A stretch of DNA of 16,936 nucleotides from JAYUDN01 sp043769645. GTDB taxonomy: Bacteria; Patescibacteriota; Gracilibacteria; BD1-5; UBA2023. The notes below the pieces were generated by a model that saw only the letters and a program-made list of their open reading frames with translations, did not search any database and was not told the DNA's origin. Below are positions 1 through 7,939 of this stretch, piece by piece. Position numbers and translations under genes: made by a program. The stretch's first letter is position 1. Each line of letters starts with the position of its first letter. Location of the stretch: NCBI GenBank assembly GCA_043769645.1, contig JAYVJC010000050.1, forward strand, positions 1 to 16,936. Direction: 5' to 3'.

Positions 1-50
1 TTCTTGTTTCAAATACGGGATTTTTTTCGATATAGGTTTTTCGTCTCCAT
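1..50 (-). CDS. IS1595-family transposase, N-terminal fragment (runs off window)
   Basis: This is the first 16 codons plus part of the next of the same transposase that is complete at 7078-7770. The ATG is at 50-48 on the minus strand. The sequence is identical to the other copy, including an in-frame TGA read as glycine just inside the window edge. The remainder lies beyond the left edge. Confidence 0.75.
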
Positions 51-97
51 AGAGCCAGTATATGAGGTAAGGAATTACCGTCAACTGGGGAAGACCC
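1..97 (-). mobile_element. End of an IS1595-type insertion sequence (partial copy 1)
   Basis: Bases 1-97 are identical, base for base, to 7721-7817, the right end of the complete IS at 7065-7817. Identity stops at 97/7817, just after the terminal inverted repeat (aactggggaagaccc), so 97 is the IS boundary. The rest of this copy lies outside the window, so its completeness is unknown. It has the same orientation as the complete copy. It interrupts, or at least abuts in frame, the hypothetical gene on its right. Confidence 0.88.
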
Positions 98-796
98 TAC
101 TTTAATATATCCAAGATACTCAAGGGCATAGAGAGTATGAATGAGTAATGTTGAATTGTTGTGATAAAATGGATTTCAGATTTCTTTATTTGTTACTATG
201 AAATTCTTTCCGTATTCATCCAGAGCCTTTATTTGTCTAATAAGTTTTATAAAAAGTTTTTTTTGTTTTTGAAAGTTGAAATAATTGGTATCGGTAATAA
301 GAAGTTCTCCGTTGATAAATTGTTGAATGTAATCATCCAATTTCTTCTTTAACTGAATATCAGATTGTTTCACTCAATCTTTCGGATAGATATATATTTC
401 ATTATAGCATTGATCTCATAGTAGTTTCGATAGGTATATAATATCCATACTATCAAAGTCATTCTCTCTGATATTCTTTGCCGATTTAAGTATTTTTTTA
501 TGGTATGCTTTATTAGAAAACTTCTTGAGTATTTCCGTGTCAGTTGGCAAAGAAGATGGGAGTTTAGAATCACTATAAAAATACATTTCAAACCTATTAT
601 CAAGGCTTGTATTTATTCTTATATCCTCAAATCACTTTTCTATAGAGTATTGCCTTATAGGAAACATTTCATACAAGGGTATATAATCTTTTTCATTAGG
701 TAAAAATCATTCAGTACTCATTCTCCATAAAAGAAATAATCGAGCATCTTTCATAAAGTACTCATTTTCCTTTGCAATTTCCTTATTTTTTGTCAT
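1..796 (-). CDS. Hypothetical protein, 3' end replaced by IS sequence
   Basis: Read with TGA as Gly, this frame is open from the ATG at 796 down to 98 (233 codons). It then continues in frame into the IS end and off the window. The native part is lysine-, glutamate- and aromatic-rich with no signal peptide or membrane segment. Its last native stretch (HTLYALEYLGYIKV) resembles the helix-turn-strand of a winged-helix domain, which suggests a C-terminal domain cut by the IS. If copy 1 equals the complete copy, the protein gains 55 IS-encoded residues before a TAA. In-frame TGAs include those in STEGF, EKGF, LLGD, KDGV and KEIGNP. I do not recognise the family. It is divergent from the response regulator gene, with which it shares a 186-bp upstream region. 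Confidence 0.6.
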
Positions 797-982
797 GCAC
801 TCATTTTATGAGAGTGTGAATAAAAGTAAAGTATATTTATGATGAGATCGTGTAGAATATTTTTTTCTTTACAGAATTAGGCAATTTTTCCAAATTTTAA
901 AATAAACTTTACTCATCATACACTCTTCTTACAATAAGAATGTATATATAAAATATATATCGATACTATTGTTTATTATTTC
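797..982. promoter_or_regulatory. Divergent intergenic region with long-range inverted repeat
   Basis: This AT-rich 186-bp gap separates the hypothetical gene (minus) from the response regulator (plus). It contains a two-part inverted repeat: agagtgt (811-817) with agtaaagt (825-832) on the left, and actttact (906-913) with acactct (920-926) on the right. Paired boxes in inverted orientation between divergent genes are what one would expect of binding sites for a regulator, possibly the adjacent OmpR-type protein. No clear consensus -35/-10 pair stands out, and no Shine-Dalgarno sequence precedes either ATG. Confidence 0.35.
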
Positions 983-1642
983 ATGAAAGTTCTCGTTGTA
1001 GAAGATAACTACATCCTTGCAAAGAATACAGTACAATACCTTTCAATTCACTGAATGGATGCTGAATTTTGTCGTACCTGAGAAGATGCAATTGAGTTAG
1101 CTAGATCACATCATTTTGGTTGTATTATTCTCGATCTGAATCTTCCTAGCATTGATGGATTTACAGTACTCGAAAGAATCAGAAAAGAAATACATAAAAA
1201 TATACCTATTCTTATTCTTACTTCCCAATCCTGAACCGAGGATATTGTCAGATGACTCCAGAGTGGTGCAGATGATTATATCATCAAGCCTGTCGATCTA
1301 AAGGTTCTTCTTTTGCGAATTGAAACGGTCATGAGACGGTCAAGTCTAGATAAGAATAATATTCTATCTATATGAAATATTAGCCTCCATATTGCAGAAA
1401 AATTAGTTTCTCAAGATGGGAAAAATATAGAACTCTCACGATTAGAATTTGATCTCTTAAAATATTTGATACAAAACCATGGAAAGGTGCTCAGTCGAAC
1501 TGATATATATGAAAATGTATGGGGTGAATTCCGAGGATATGAACTCTCACGAGTGGTAGATATGTATATAGGATACCTCCGAAAAAAGATCTGAAAGGAT
1601 TTTATTTTGACACGAAAGGGCGATGGATATCTTGTTCCTTAA
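983..1642 (+). CDS. OmpR/PhoB-family response regulator
   Basis: The 219-residue protein has a normal length for the family. The receiver domain (about 1-115) shows the acidic pair E7-D8, the phosphoacceptor Asp51 in LDLNLP, Thr80 in ILILTS and Lys102 in IIKP. The C-terminal winged helix (about 125-219) has the usual LSRLEFDLL, VLSR, VWG, VVDMYIGYLRKKI and RKGDGYLVP signatures. Phosphorylated by the kinase encoded 10 bp downstream, it would bind DNA and control target genes, plausibly the membrane-protein genes that follow. Six glycines are encoded by TGA (for example HGMDA, RTGED, KKIGKD), so standard-code callers break it into pieces. The ATG is the only sensible start; no Shine-Dalgarno motif is present. 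Confidence 0.95.
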
Positions 1643-1652
1643 TATTCCAAAA

Positions 1653-2837
1653 ATGAACAATGAACTAAAACATCTTAGAAATAGATTCAGTAGCATAGCA
1701 ACACTCCTTGTGTTTTTATTTACACTATTTGTTTGAGCTGGTTTTATATCGTATCGGTACTATGTATGATATGAATCTACCGTACACTCATTTGATATTT
1801 ATAAGCAGTCAGTAAGAACTATAGATATCAATAATTTCAAGGGATGAATATCTCGAGAGGATTCACAGTTTGCTAGTCTCTACAAAAAGAGCTTTATCCT
1901 TGTCTGATGAGATGGTAACGTTATAGAAAATAACTCTCCTTATACAGATAGAGGAGAAATTAGCGGAATATTTCATCATTTACACGAAAATGATGTTACT
2001 GAAGATGATGGGTATCTCATCTCAACTTTCAGAATGAGTCCAGAGTATCTACTTATCATTATAGATAAGCTTCCGTATAATTTGATTGACTATTTAGAGG
2101 ATATTTGATATCTCACCCTACTTATCCTCATACTCTCTGGTGGTGTTTTCTATATAGCGTTTAAATCCTCAAGCTATCTTCTTCGACCAATAGAGGAAAA
2201 TATGGAAACCATGCGGTATTTTGTACAAGTAGCTGGACATGAACTCAGAACTCCACTTGCTGGAATATCTAGCTCTGTACAACTCCTGAAGGAAATAGGA
2301 AAATATGATGAAGAAATAGTATCCGATATTAAAAATCAGACCAATCGATCCAGTGAACTCATCCAGAGTCTTTCAGAGTTATCTGACATACGGAAAGATG
2401 GAATACAAAATGAAGAAGTTCATATATCTGAAATTGTTTATGAAACCATGAAAGATATCGAGAATATGATCAAGAATCATAATATAAAGCTCTCTATAGA
2501 TCTCAAGGAGGATATAACACTTCATGCGAGTAAACATCATATCTATATACTCATCATGAATCTCCTTTCTAATGCGATTAAATACAATAAGGAATGATGA
2601 ATGGTTAAAATTATTATAGAAAATAATAAACTCAGTATAGAAGATAGTGGAATAGGCATTGAAAAGAAATATATTTCAAAGATTTTTGATCAATTCTATC
2701 GAGTTTCTACGCATCGAAATGAGACGGAGTGATTTGGATTAGGTCTTGCCCTTGTAAAGAGGATAGTGAACCAGTATGGATGGAAAATTAATGTGAAATC
2801 TTCAGAAGAAGGAACTGTATTTAGAGTAACTTTCTAA
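1653..2837 (+). CDS. Membrane sensor histidine kinase
   Basis: The 394-residue partner kinase has a first membrane segment at about 14-35, an external sensor region of about 120 residues without a recognised domain, and a second membrane segment at about 150-175. HisKA follows, with the phosphoacceptor His196 in AGHELRTPL. The HATPase domain has its N-box at MNLLSNAIKYN (Asn307), a G1 box EDSGIGI, an F box FDQFYR and a G2 box GFGLGLALVKRIV. The first Gly of that G2 box and at least eight other glycines are TGA codons. No HAMP domain is obvious between the second membrane segment and HisKA. It starts 10 bp after the response regulator stop, so the two are cotranscribed. Confidence 0.95.
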
Positions 2838-2897
2838 TTCTTACAGAGAGCTTACAATTGTTCTATACAGTGATTTTGTTTAATCCTAATTTTTTCT

Positions 2898-3398
2898 ATG
2901 TTTCAATTATCAAAAAAAGTTATTTCTATAACTATTGGTGCAGTTATTCTTGTCTGAGTATGAGTCGGAAGTGCTTTTTATATTACTGACAATGAGTGAG
3001 AATTCCATCATTCAAAGAATAGATATAGCTCTCAGGAAAATGAGAATATTTTTGAAAATACTTCAAAAAAGGTTACCTCTACAGAAAGTGGAGCAGTCAT
3101 AAGTATTACCTTTGGGAACTCAGGAACGCTTTCAGAGGCACATGCACTTTTTGAGATTATGAAGTGATCATCTGAATATAAAAATAGTGCGTTCATACTC
3201 AATAGCACCATTCAGAGTGACATTCTAAATATATTCGTGAGTTCAGATATTCCAGATCTTATAAAATATATACAAAAGGAACTTACTACATCTGCAGATA
3301 ACGATAACAATGAGAAATGATTTGGGATAGAATTCCTAGTTTGAAATACTGACAAAGAAGAAAAACAAAATGAGGCAATGCATCATGAACGAGATTAA
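2898..3398 (+). CDS. Hypothetical membrane-anchored exported protein
   Basis: The 166-residue protein has one N-terminal membrane segment or uncleaved signal (about 6-28, VISITIGAVILVGVGVGSAFY). A polar external part follows. A low-complexity Ser/Asn/Glu linker leads to a small domain from about residue 60 onwards. The tail is charged and His-containing (EAMHHERD). No lipobox and no known domain are recognised. Five TGA codons are read as Gly. It lies 60 bp after the kinase gene and before the DUF347 genes, so it may be an accessory or sensory component of the same membrane system; this is inference from position only. Confidence 0.75.
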
Positions 3399-3415
3399 GA
3401 GAGAATGAAGAAATA

Positions 3416-3460
3416 ATGAATAAGCTCGACTTTTTTTTATTGTGTATATTTTTCGATTAG
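3416..3460 (+). other. Possible leader peptide ORF with hairpin
   Basis: A 14-codon frame (MNKLDFFLLCIFFD, stop TAG) sits in the 109-bp gap before the first DUF347 gene. Its first 12 bases repeat the start of that gene exactly (aatgaataagctc at 3415-3427 and 3507-3519). A hairpin with 6-bp stem (attagg 3456-3461, cctaat 3468-3473) overlaps its stop codon. It could be a leader/attenuator or a remnant of a local duplication. Nothing shows it is translated. Confidence 0.2.
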
Positions 3461-3507
3461 GGATTCTCCTAATTGCCATTTCCTCTATTTCCTAAATTCT
3501 TATAAAA

Positions 3508-4260
3508 ATGAATAAGCTCCCTCAAATCACTCTCGCATTCTGGATCATGAAAATCTGTGCAACAACACTTGGTGAAACAGCAGGAGATCTCTTGGCTCAG
3601 ACTCTTGGCGTTGGCTATGGTACAAGTTCATTGATACTCATTAGTATATTTTTTATTACTCTCATTACCCAACTTCTTTCGAAGAAATATCACCCACTTC
3701 TCTACTGGATGGTAATTCTTTCAACAAGTACAGCAGGAACAACGATGTCTGATTATATGGATCGAACTCTTGGTCTCGGATATGCTGAAGGTTCACTCAT
3801 TCTTGTCACTATTCTTATTGCTATATTCTCATTCTGGAAATATTCAGGAATGTCATTTGCAGTTACAGAGATTACATCATTTAAGGGGGAACTTCTCTAT
3901 TGGATTGCTATACTTTTTTCCAATACTCTTGGAACTGCTCTTGGAGATTTCCTTGCAGACAGTTCAGGTCTTGGTTTTGCTGGTTGAGCCTTTTTAATTG
4001 GATGACTTATTGCAATCATTGTTGGACTGAAATACTACACAAAAATATCTCCTGTAATTCTTTTTTGGATTGCCTTTGTCCTTACTCGTCCATTTGGTGC
4101 AACTTTCGGAGATCTCTTCAGTAAAAGTATCGAGAAGTGATGACTCTGATTTGGTACAATGGGATCTTCAGCTGTTCTCACTATTATACTTGGAATATTT
4201 GTAGCCTACACGGTTCATCAACATAAGAAGGATGCTAAAATTCTTCAGTATTTGGATTAG
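3508..4260 (+). CDS. DUF347 (COG4705-type) multi-pass membrane protein
   Basis: The 250-residue integral membrane protein is built of four repeats, each with two membrane helices and a conserved small-residue/acid motif: GETAGDL (22-28), GTTMSDY (77-83), GTALGDF (142-148) and GATFGDL (197-203). Each repeat also has a Trp before it (FW, YW, YW, FW). This is the Pfam DUF347 repeat architecture and the usual size. The biochemical function is unknown; intramembrane acids suggest transport. Five glycines in the last third are TGA, so a standard-code caller stops at residue 159. The ATG follows an A-rich stretch with no Shine-Dalgarno sequence. The next gene, 97 bp downstream, is a paralogue. Confidence 0.9.
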
Positions 4261-4357
4261 TTATAGGATAAGGAATTATAGTAGTACATTATGGGCTTCA
4301 TAGAGTTTACATATACTGACAGTGTTCATGTTTATATTTCTTTCATAATTACTTCCC

Positions 4358-5620
4358 ATGACACAACAAAATTTAAATTCCATTCACAATCAATTACTTA
4401 GTAAAGTACCAGAAATCACTATCTTTTTTTGGATTATTAAAGTGCTCTGTACCACTGTTGGTGAGACGGCATCAGATTTTCTCAATGTGAATCTGAACCT
4501 CGGACTCATTGGTACTTCTATTGCAATGGGAATAGTACTCTTGGTAGTACTATTTTTCCAATTTAGAGCCAAGAGATATGTTCCTGTTATTTATTGGTTG
4601 ACGGTAGTTCTCGTGAGTGTCTTCGGAACATTGGTTACTGATATTATGACGGATAGTCTCAAGATTCCTCTTGAGACGAGTACTATTTTATTTAGTATAC
4701 TCTTAGCACTGACATTCTTTGTATGGTACATGAAGGAAAAAACCCTTTCCATTCATTCTATTTTTACAAGACATAGGGAGTTATTCTATTGGTTTGCTAT
4801 ACTCTTTACCTTCGCACTTGGGACAGCTACGGGTGATCTAATGGCAGAAAGTCTCGGTCTTGGATATTTTACCACAGGAATGATTGTGATTACAGTGGTT
4901 ACGATATTTTCGGTTGCTTGGAGAATTGGACTCAATTCTATTCTTTCATTTTGGATTATCTATATCATGACACGTCCTCTCGGTGCCTCTCTTGGTGATT
5001 ACCTCTCGCAACCTATGAGATACGGATGACTCGGACTCGGGGCTACTATTACCAGTGTAATATTTCTCACAGCTATTTTTCTCACTATTACTTTCCTTTC
5101 TGTGAGTAAAAAAGATATCGTAGTCAAAAAAGAGGGTCTAAAGGTCGAATCTGGAGGGGTTATGCAAACACTAGTAGTCCTTTGTCTGTTTGTACTTGTA
5201 TCTGGTATCGGGTACGCATGGCGTCATGCAACACTGCAATCAGAGGCACAGGATACGCTTACGCAAGCCTCTCAATCAAATACCCCATCAAACTCTATGT
5301 CCCTATCCGCATCAGGCTGAAACTCACATCAAGTCATACAGAAAATATGACCTCTTGGAAATATGGATATATTTCGTACCATCACGCAAGATACACTGAA
5401 TCTTGTAAATTCAGGAACTCTCGCACAAGCGACTACACGAGTGAGCGACCTAGAATACGAGTGGGATAATGCTCAATCCAGATTGAAGCCAATGAATCAA
5501 GCAAAATGGACAGAAGTCGATAGTGCCATCGATACAGTGCTCCGACAATTGCGTGCAGTAAATCCTAATGTAGAAAGCTGTAAAACAGCCTTAGAAGCAC
5601 TCCTACAAGTACTTAATTAA
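4358..5620 (+). CDS. DUF347 membrane protein with extra membrane helix and C-terminal helical domain
   Basis: The 420-residue protein has an N-terminal half (about 16-250) that is a four-repeat DUF347 unit: GETASDF (35-41), a GTLVTDI copy, a GTATGDL copy and GASLGDY, each with the preceding aromatic pair. After a short basic cytoplasmic linker, a further membrane helix starts at about 269 (MQTLVVLCLFVLVSG). A Ser/Thr/Asn/Gln-rich linker and a predominantly helical domain (about 336-420) follow. That domain has WDNAQSRLKP, WTEVDSAIDTVLRQLRAVNP and a single Cys near the end. TGA-encoded Gly occurs at the end of repeat 4, in the linker and in IGPLG, which is why standard translation splits the gene into several small ORFs. 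The tail is probably on the outer side of the membrane and may be a sensing or ligand-binding domain; this is inferred from topology only. Confidence 0.88.
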
Positions 5621-5646
5621 AAGCATACCGCATCTTGGAAAAAACT

Positions 5647-6123
5647 ATGACTTTCTTTAAAACATCGCATCGCCTCTTTCTCATCCTGATGCTCATAAAA
5701 TGAGTAGACGGGATTATTCAATTTTGAATTGGAATGGTGGCTATTTTTATCTCGCAAAATATCCTCAATAATCTTGTTTGAGGATATTTACAGGGTGAAT
5801 TGATAGAAGATCAGAATGCTTGGTTTACACAATATCTCTTGAATTCTCTCCAAGGACTTACTCTTTCTACACAACACTTTATAGCCTTCTATCTCATTTC
5901 TCATGGAGTTATAAAATTTATCATCGTCTATAATATATTTAAGAAAAAGTATTGGGCGTACCCCGTTGCTATTACTGTATTTTCACTTTTTACTATTTAT
6001 CAGACATATCTCTACATAAATTCTGGCTCACCTTGGATGATGAGCTTAATTATTATGGATATAATTATTGTAATTTTAACGTATTTTGAGTATAAAAATG
6101 TAACAAATCATAAAGCAATATAA
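5647..6123 (+). CDS. DUF2127 family small membrane protein
   Basis: The 158-residue protein has about four membrane helices. Family-like features are the HG..K segment after helix 2 (YLISHGVIKFIIVYNI), the KKKYWAYP motif, a FTIYQTYLYINSGS segment and the ending LTYFEYK, all fitting Pfam DUF2127. Function is unknown. Three TGA codons read as Gly in the first third (IKGVDG, FGIGM, VGGYL) explain why only the last 107 residues form a standard-code ORF. It starts 26 bp after the DUF347 fusion gene and is followed within 3 bp by the PAP2 frame, so it is part of the same transcription unit. Confidence 0.85.
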
Positions 6124-6126
6124 TCC

Positions 6127-6720
6127 ATACCCCCATACAATGCATTACTCAACCATCAAGGTTCGACATATCTCAATTCATTCACCCAATTCGGTTGGTT
6201 AGATGCTATCCTTCCTATTTTTGCAGATGTCCCTATTTTTCTGATACCACTTTTCCTTATCGGATACTGGATGTACGCGACGAAGATGAAAAATATAACA
6301 ATCAAGAATAATCTTCTTTTTATATTTTATGCCGATTTAATTTCTGGATGACTCAATATATTCATTCAGCAATTTTTCTATGTAGAGAGGCCAGCTACTT
6401 TTTTACAAAGCAAGTGAGCATTTATCCTCTCGCATATTCCAGATAATAGCTTTCCTTCCGATCATGCAGCTATCGGTACAGCATTTATTGTCGCACTAGC
6501 ACTATTCGGATACAAGAAGACTGCCTATGTACTAACCCCAATATTTATCCTGATGTTTCTCGCTAGGATCATCGGCGGTGTACACTATCCTTTTGATATC
6601 CTTGGATGAATTTTAGTGGGTATTATTTCGGCTTATTTTGCTTGGAAAATACGAAATATGGGATTCATTCAAAAATTAAATCAGATAATTATTCAGATGA
6701 TGAACAGGATTTATTTGTAG
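6127..6720 (+). CDS. PAP2-superfamily phosphatase, start codon unclear
   Basis: The open frame covers about 197 residues of a membrane PAP2 (type 2 phosphatidic acid phosphatase) protein of the BcrC/undecaprenyl-diphosphatase kind. Motif C1 is reduced to VERP (no Lys seven residues before the Arg). Motif C2 is FPSDHAA. Motif C3 is ARIIGGVHYPFD, with the catalytic His and Asp. Three TGA codons serve as Gly. No ATG, GTG or TTG occurs in frame before the first membrane helix. The frame opens after the TAA at 6121, and the only near-start is ATA at 6127. An ATG at 6140 is one base out of frame with the coding sequence just beyond it. Either a non-canonical start is used or the 5' end carries a frameshift. 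The first in-frame ATG (about 6268) would remove helix 1. Confidence 0.8.
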
Positions 6721-6855
6721 TATTTGGTTATCAATTAGGTAAAATATTTTTCTCTATACAGTATCGGAAGACTCATTTTGTATCGAGTTTAGTATATATC
6801 GCTCTCCAATCCAGAGTTCTGAATTTGCCCACTATGTGGAGCCATAAAATATCAG

Positions 6856-6887
6856 AAAATCCATTTCGAAAAGAGGTGGATTTTTTT
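6856..6887. terminator. Terminator-like hairpin after the PAP2 gene
   Basis: An 8-bp perfect stem (aaaatcca 6856-6863 with tggatttt 6877-6884), a 13-base loop and a run of seven T (6881-6887) lie 136 bp after the PAP2 stop. The stem is AT-rich, so it is a weak intrinsic terminator at best. The A-run on the other side makes it potentially bidirectional. Confidence 0.4.
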
Positions 6888-6949
6888 AGAGCAACAGACT
6901 GTTATCCTAAGTACTCGGGATATTGGTTCGAATCCAATTCGAGAAGCTA
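6888..6949 (+). pseudogene. tRNA-like remnant (3' half only)
   Basis: The segment contains a perfect T-arm (attgg 6922-6926, loop ttcgaat, ccaat 6934-6938) followed by seven bases (tcgagaa) and gcta, as in a tRNA 3' end. The preceding agagcaacagactgtta matches the D-stem/anticodon side of many tRNAs, most like tRNA-Asn. The anticodon stem does not close, the spacing to the T-arm is too long for a normal type I tRNA, and no matching 5' acceptor (expected ttctcga) or D-arm is seen upstream. It is therefore degenerate, recombined, or the 3' remnant left at an integration site. A terminator follows, as is common behind tRNA genes. Confidence 0.45.
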
Positions 6950-6962
6950 TGTATAATGAAAT

Positions 6963-6992
6963 AAAAAACACGCCCAAGGGTTTGTTTTTTTT
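6963..6992 (+). terminator. Intrinsic terminator
   Basis: A near-perfect 13-bp stem (6963-6975 with 6978-6990) closed by a 2-base loop has two weak internal positions and is followed by a T-run to 6992. It would end transcription coming from the tRNA-like remnant and the PAP2/DUF2127/DUF347 operon. The remaining bases up to the IS (6993-7064) are AT-rich with nothing recognised. Confidence 0.7.
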
Positions 6993-7064
6993 AGGTTCTA
7001 ATATGAGTTTGATTTTTGTAAATTTACATAACAAATGATACTATATATGAAATGATTTAACTTT

Positions 7065-7817
7065 GGGTCTTCCCCAGTTACGGGTTAGTTTTTCGGAGTA
7101 ATTTTAAGATTTCTTTGTAGATATCTTTTCAGTTTATACGACAATTATATCTAAATTCAGATTCTTTCAAATAGTAATAAAAGTAGGCTTTTTTGATTCC
7201 ATTGAATCTCGAGAGTCTTCTTTTTGTAAAGCTCCAAAATGATTCGATTCCATTAATATGCTGGTTTCATCTCGCAAATTCATTAGTTCCATGATGAACT
7301 CTATAGTGTTTCTTATATCCAATATCTACAAGTCCATCATATGCAGGCCATCCATCACTATTGATCTCAGTATCTTCTATCTTTACCTTTCATCTGATTA
7401 TAGGCAGCAGCGTCTTCTTTTTCACATCAGGGACGATCTCTGTATACACTTTCCCGTTCCTCTTTAATAGTCCAAATACTATTGTTTTCATTCCTGCTCA
7501 TCTTCATCTCTTTCATCTGACACGAGTAGGTCAGAAATATGATTCATCTATTTCCATGGTACCAGACCATACTTCTGCCTTCTCTCTTTCTTGATTGAGA
7601 AATATATACTTACGAATATAGAGATACCAGTCATCTATTGTTTTTGGATTTAGACCAATAATTTCATGAGTTTTAGAAGAGGGTAAATCAAGTGAAAAGT
7701 ACTTGATAATTTCTCTTGTTTTCTTGTTTCAAATACGGGATTTTTTTCGATATAGGTTTTTCGTCTCCATAGAGCCAGTATATGAGGTAAGGAATTACCG
7801 TCAACTGGGGAAGACCC
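7065..7817 (-). mobile_element. Complete IS1595-family insertion sequence (ISXO2-like transposase)
   Basis: The element is 753 bp, bounded by 15-bp perfect terminal inverted repeats (gggtcttccccagtt at 7065-7079 and its complement at 7803-7817). It carries one transposase gene on the minus strand that fills nearly the whole element and whose stop codon lies inside the left inverted repeat. The 8 bp on either side (ttaacttt and aaaaatat) do not match, so no target-site duplication of the size usual for this family is visible. The right 97 bp recur at 1-97 in the same orientation. Confidence 0.92.
7078..7770 (-). CDS. IS1595-family transposase (ISXO2-like DDE domain), UGA-recoded
   Basis: The 230-residue protein starts at the ATG at 7770. 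An N-terminal helix-turn-helix-like part (about 18-50, SSKTHEIIGLNPKTIDDWYL) is followed by the ISXO2-like catalytic domain. Candidate acidic residues are in MEIDESYFGP, INSDGWPAYDG and HINGIESFWSFTKRRL, in the family's order and spacing. The GRAGMKTIVFGLLKRNGKVYTEIV and RFNGIK segments are also typical. The N-terminal zinc ribbon found in many members is not visible, which together with the length suggests the shorter IS1016-like branch. Eight codons are TGA=Gly, so the gene is unreadable as one protein in a standard-code host. There is no frameshift; it looks intact and potentially active. Confidence 0.93.
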
Positions 7818-7841
7818 AAAAATATACTTATAAAAGTATTG

Positions 7842-7847
7842 TATAAT
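7842..7847 (+). promoter_or_regulatory. Isolated -10-like hexamer beside the IS
   Basis: A perfect TATAAT lies 25 bp outside the IS right end, in a very AT-rich stretch (7818-7875). No convincing -35 partner at 16-18 bp and no clear gene downstream on this strand are seen, so it may be chance in AT-rich DNA. Confidence 0.15.
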
Positions 7848-7939
7848 ATATTCCAATAAGTCAAATATATATATTATGTCCACCCCTCTCTCTTTTTGTA
7901 TCCCTCATTCTGGTCATATCAGGCTGGTAAATATTACTG

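Noticed and set aside
983..6720. Interpretation of broken ORFs as many pseudogenes with nonsense mutations
   Set aside because: All breaks are TGA only, at glycine positions, and the frames are otherwise intact, which is recoding rather than decay.
983..6720. UGA as selenocysteine or tryptophan
   Set aside because: TGA is far too frequent for selenocysteine, no catalytic Cys/Sec positions are involved, and TGG is used normally for Trp; aligned family positions are glycine.
6606..6956. Plus-strand 116-residue ORF at the end of the PAP2 gene
   Set aside because: Its first third is the PAP2 3' end in another frame and its end is translation of the tRNA-like remnant.
7057..7825. Target-site duplication around the complete IS
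   Set aside because: The 8 bp on the left (ttaacttt) and right (aaaaatat) do not match, nor do those next to copy 1 (tactttaa), in either orientation.
7650..7883. Minus-strand 77-residue ORF across the IS right end
   Set aside because: It is an out-of-frame shadow of the transposase N-terminus joined to flanking DNA. It matters only because the same frame extends the interrupted gene at copy 1.
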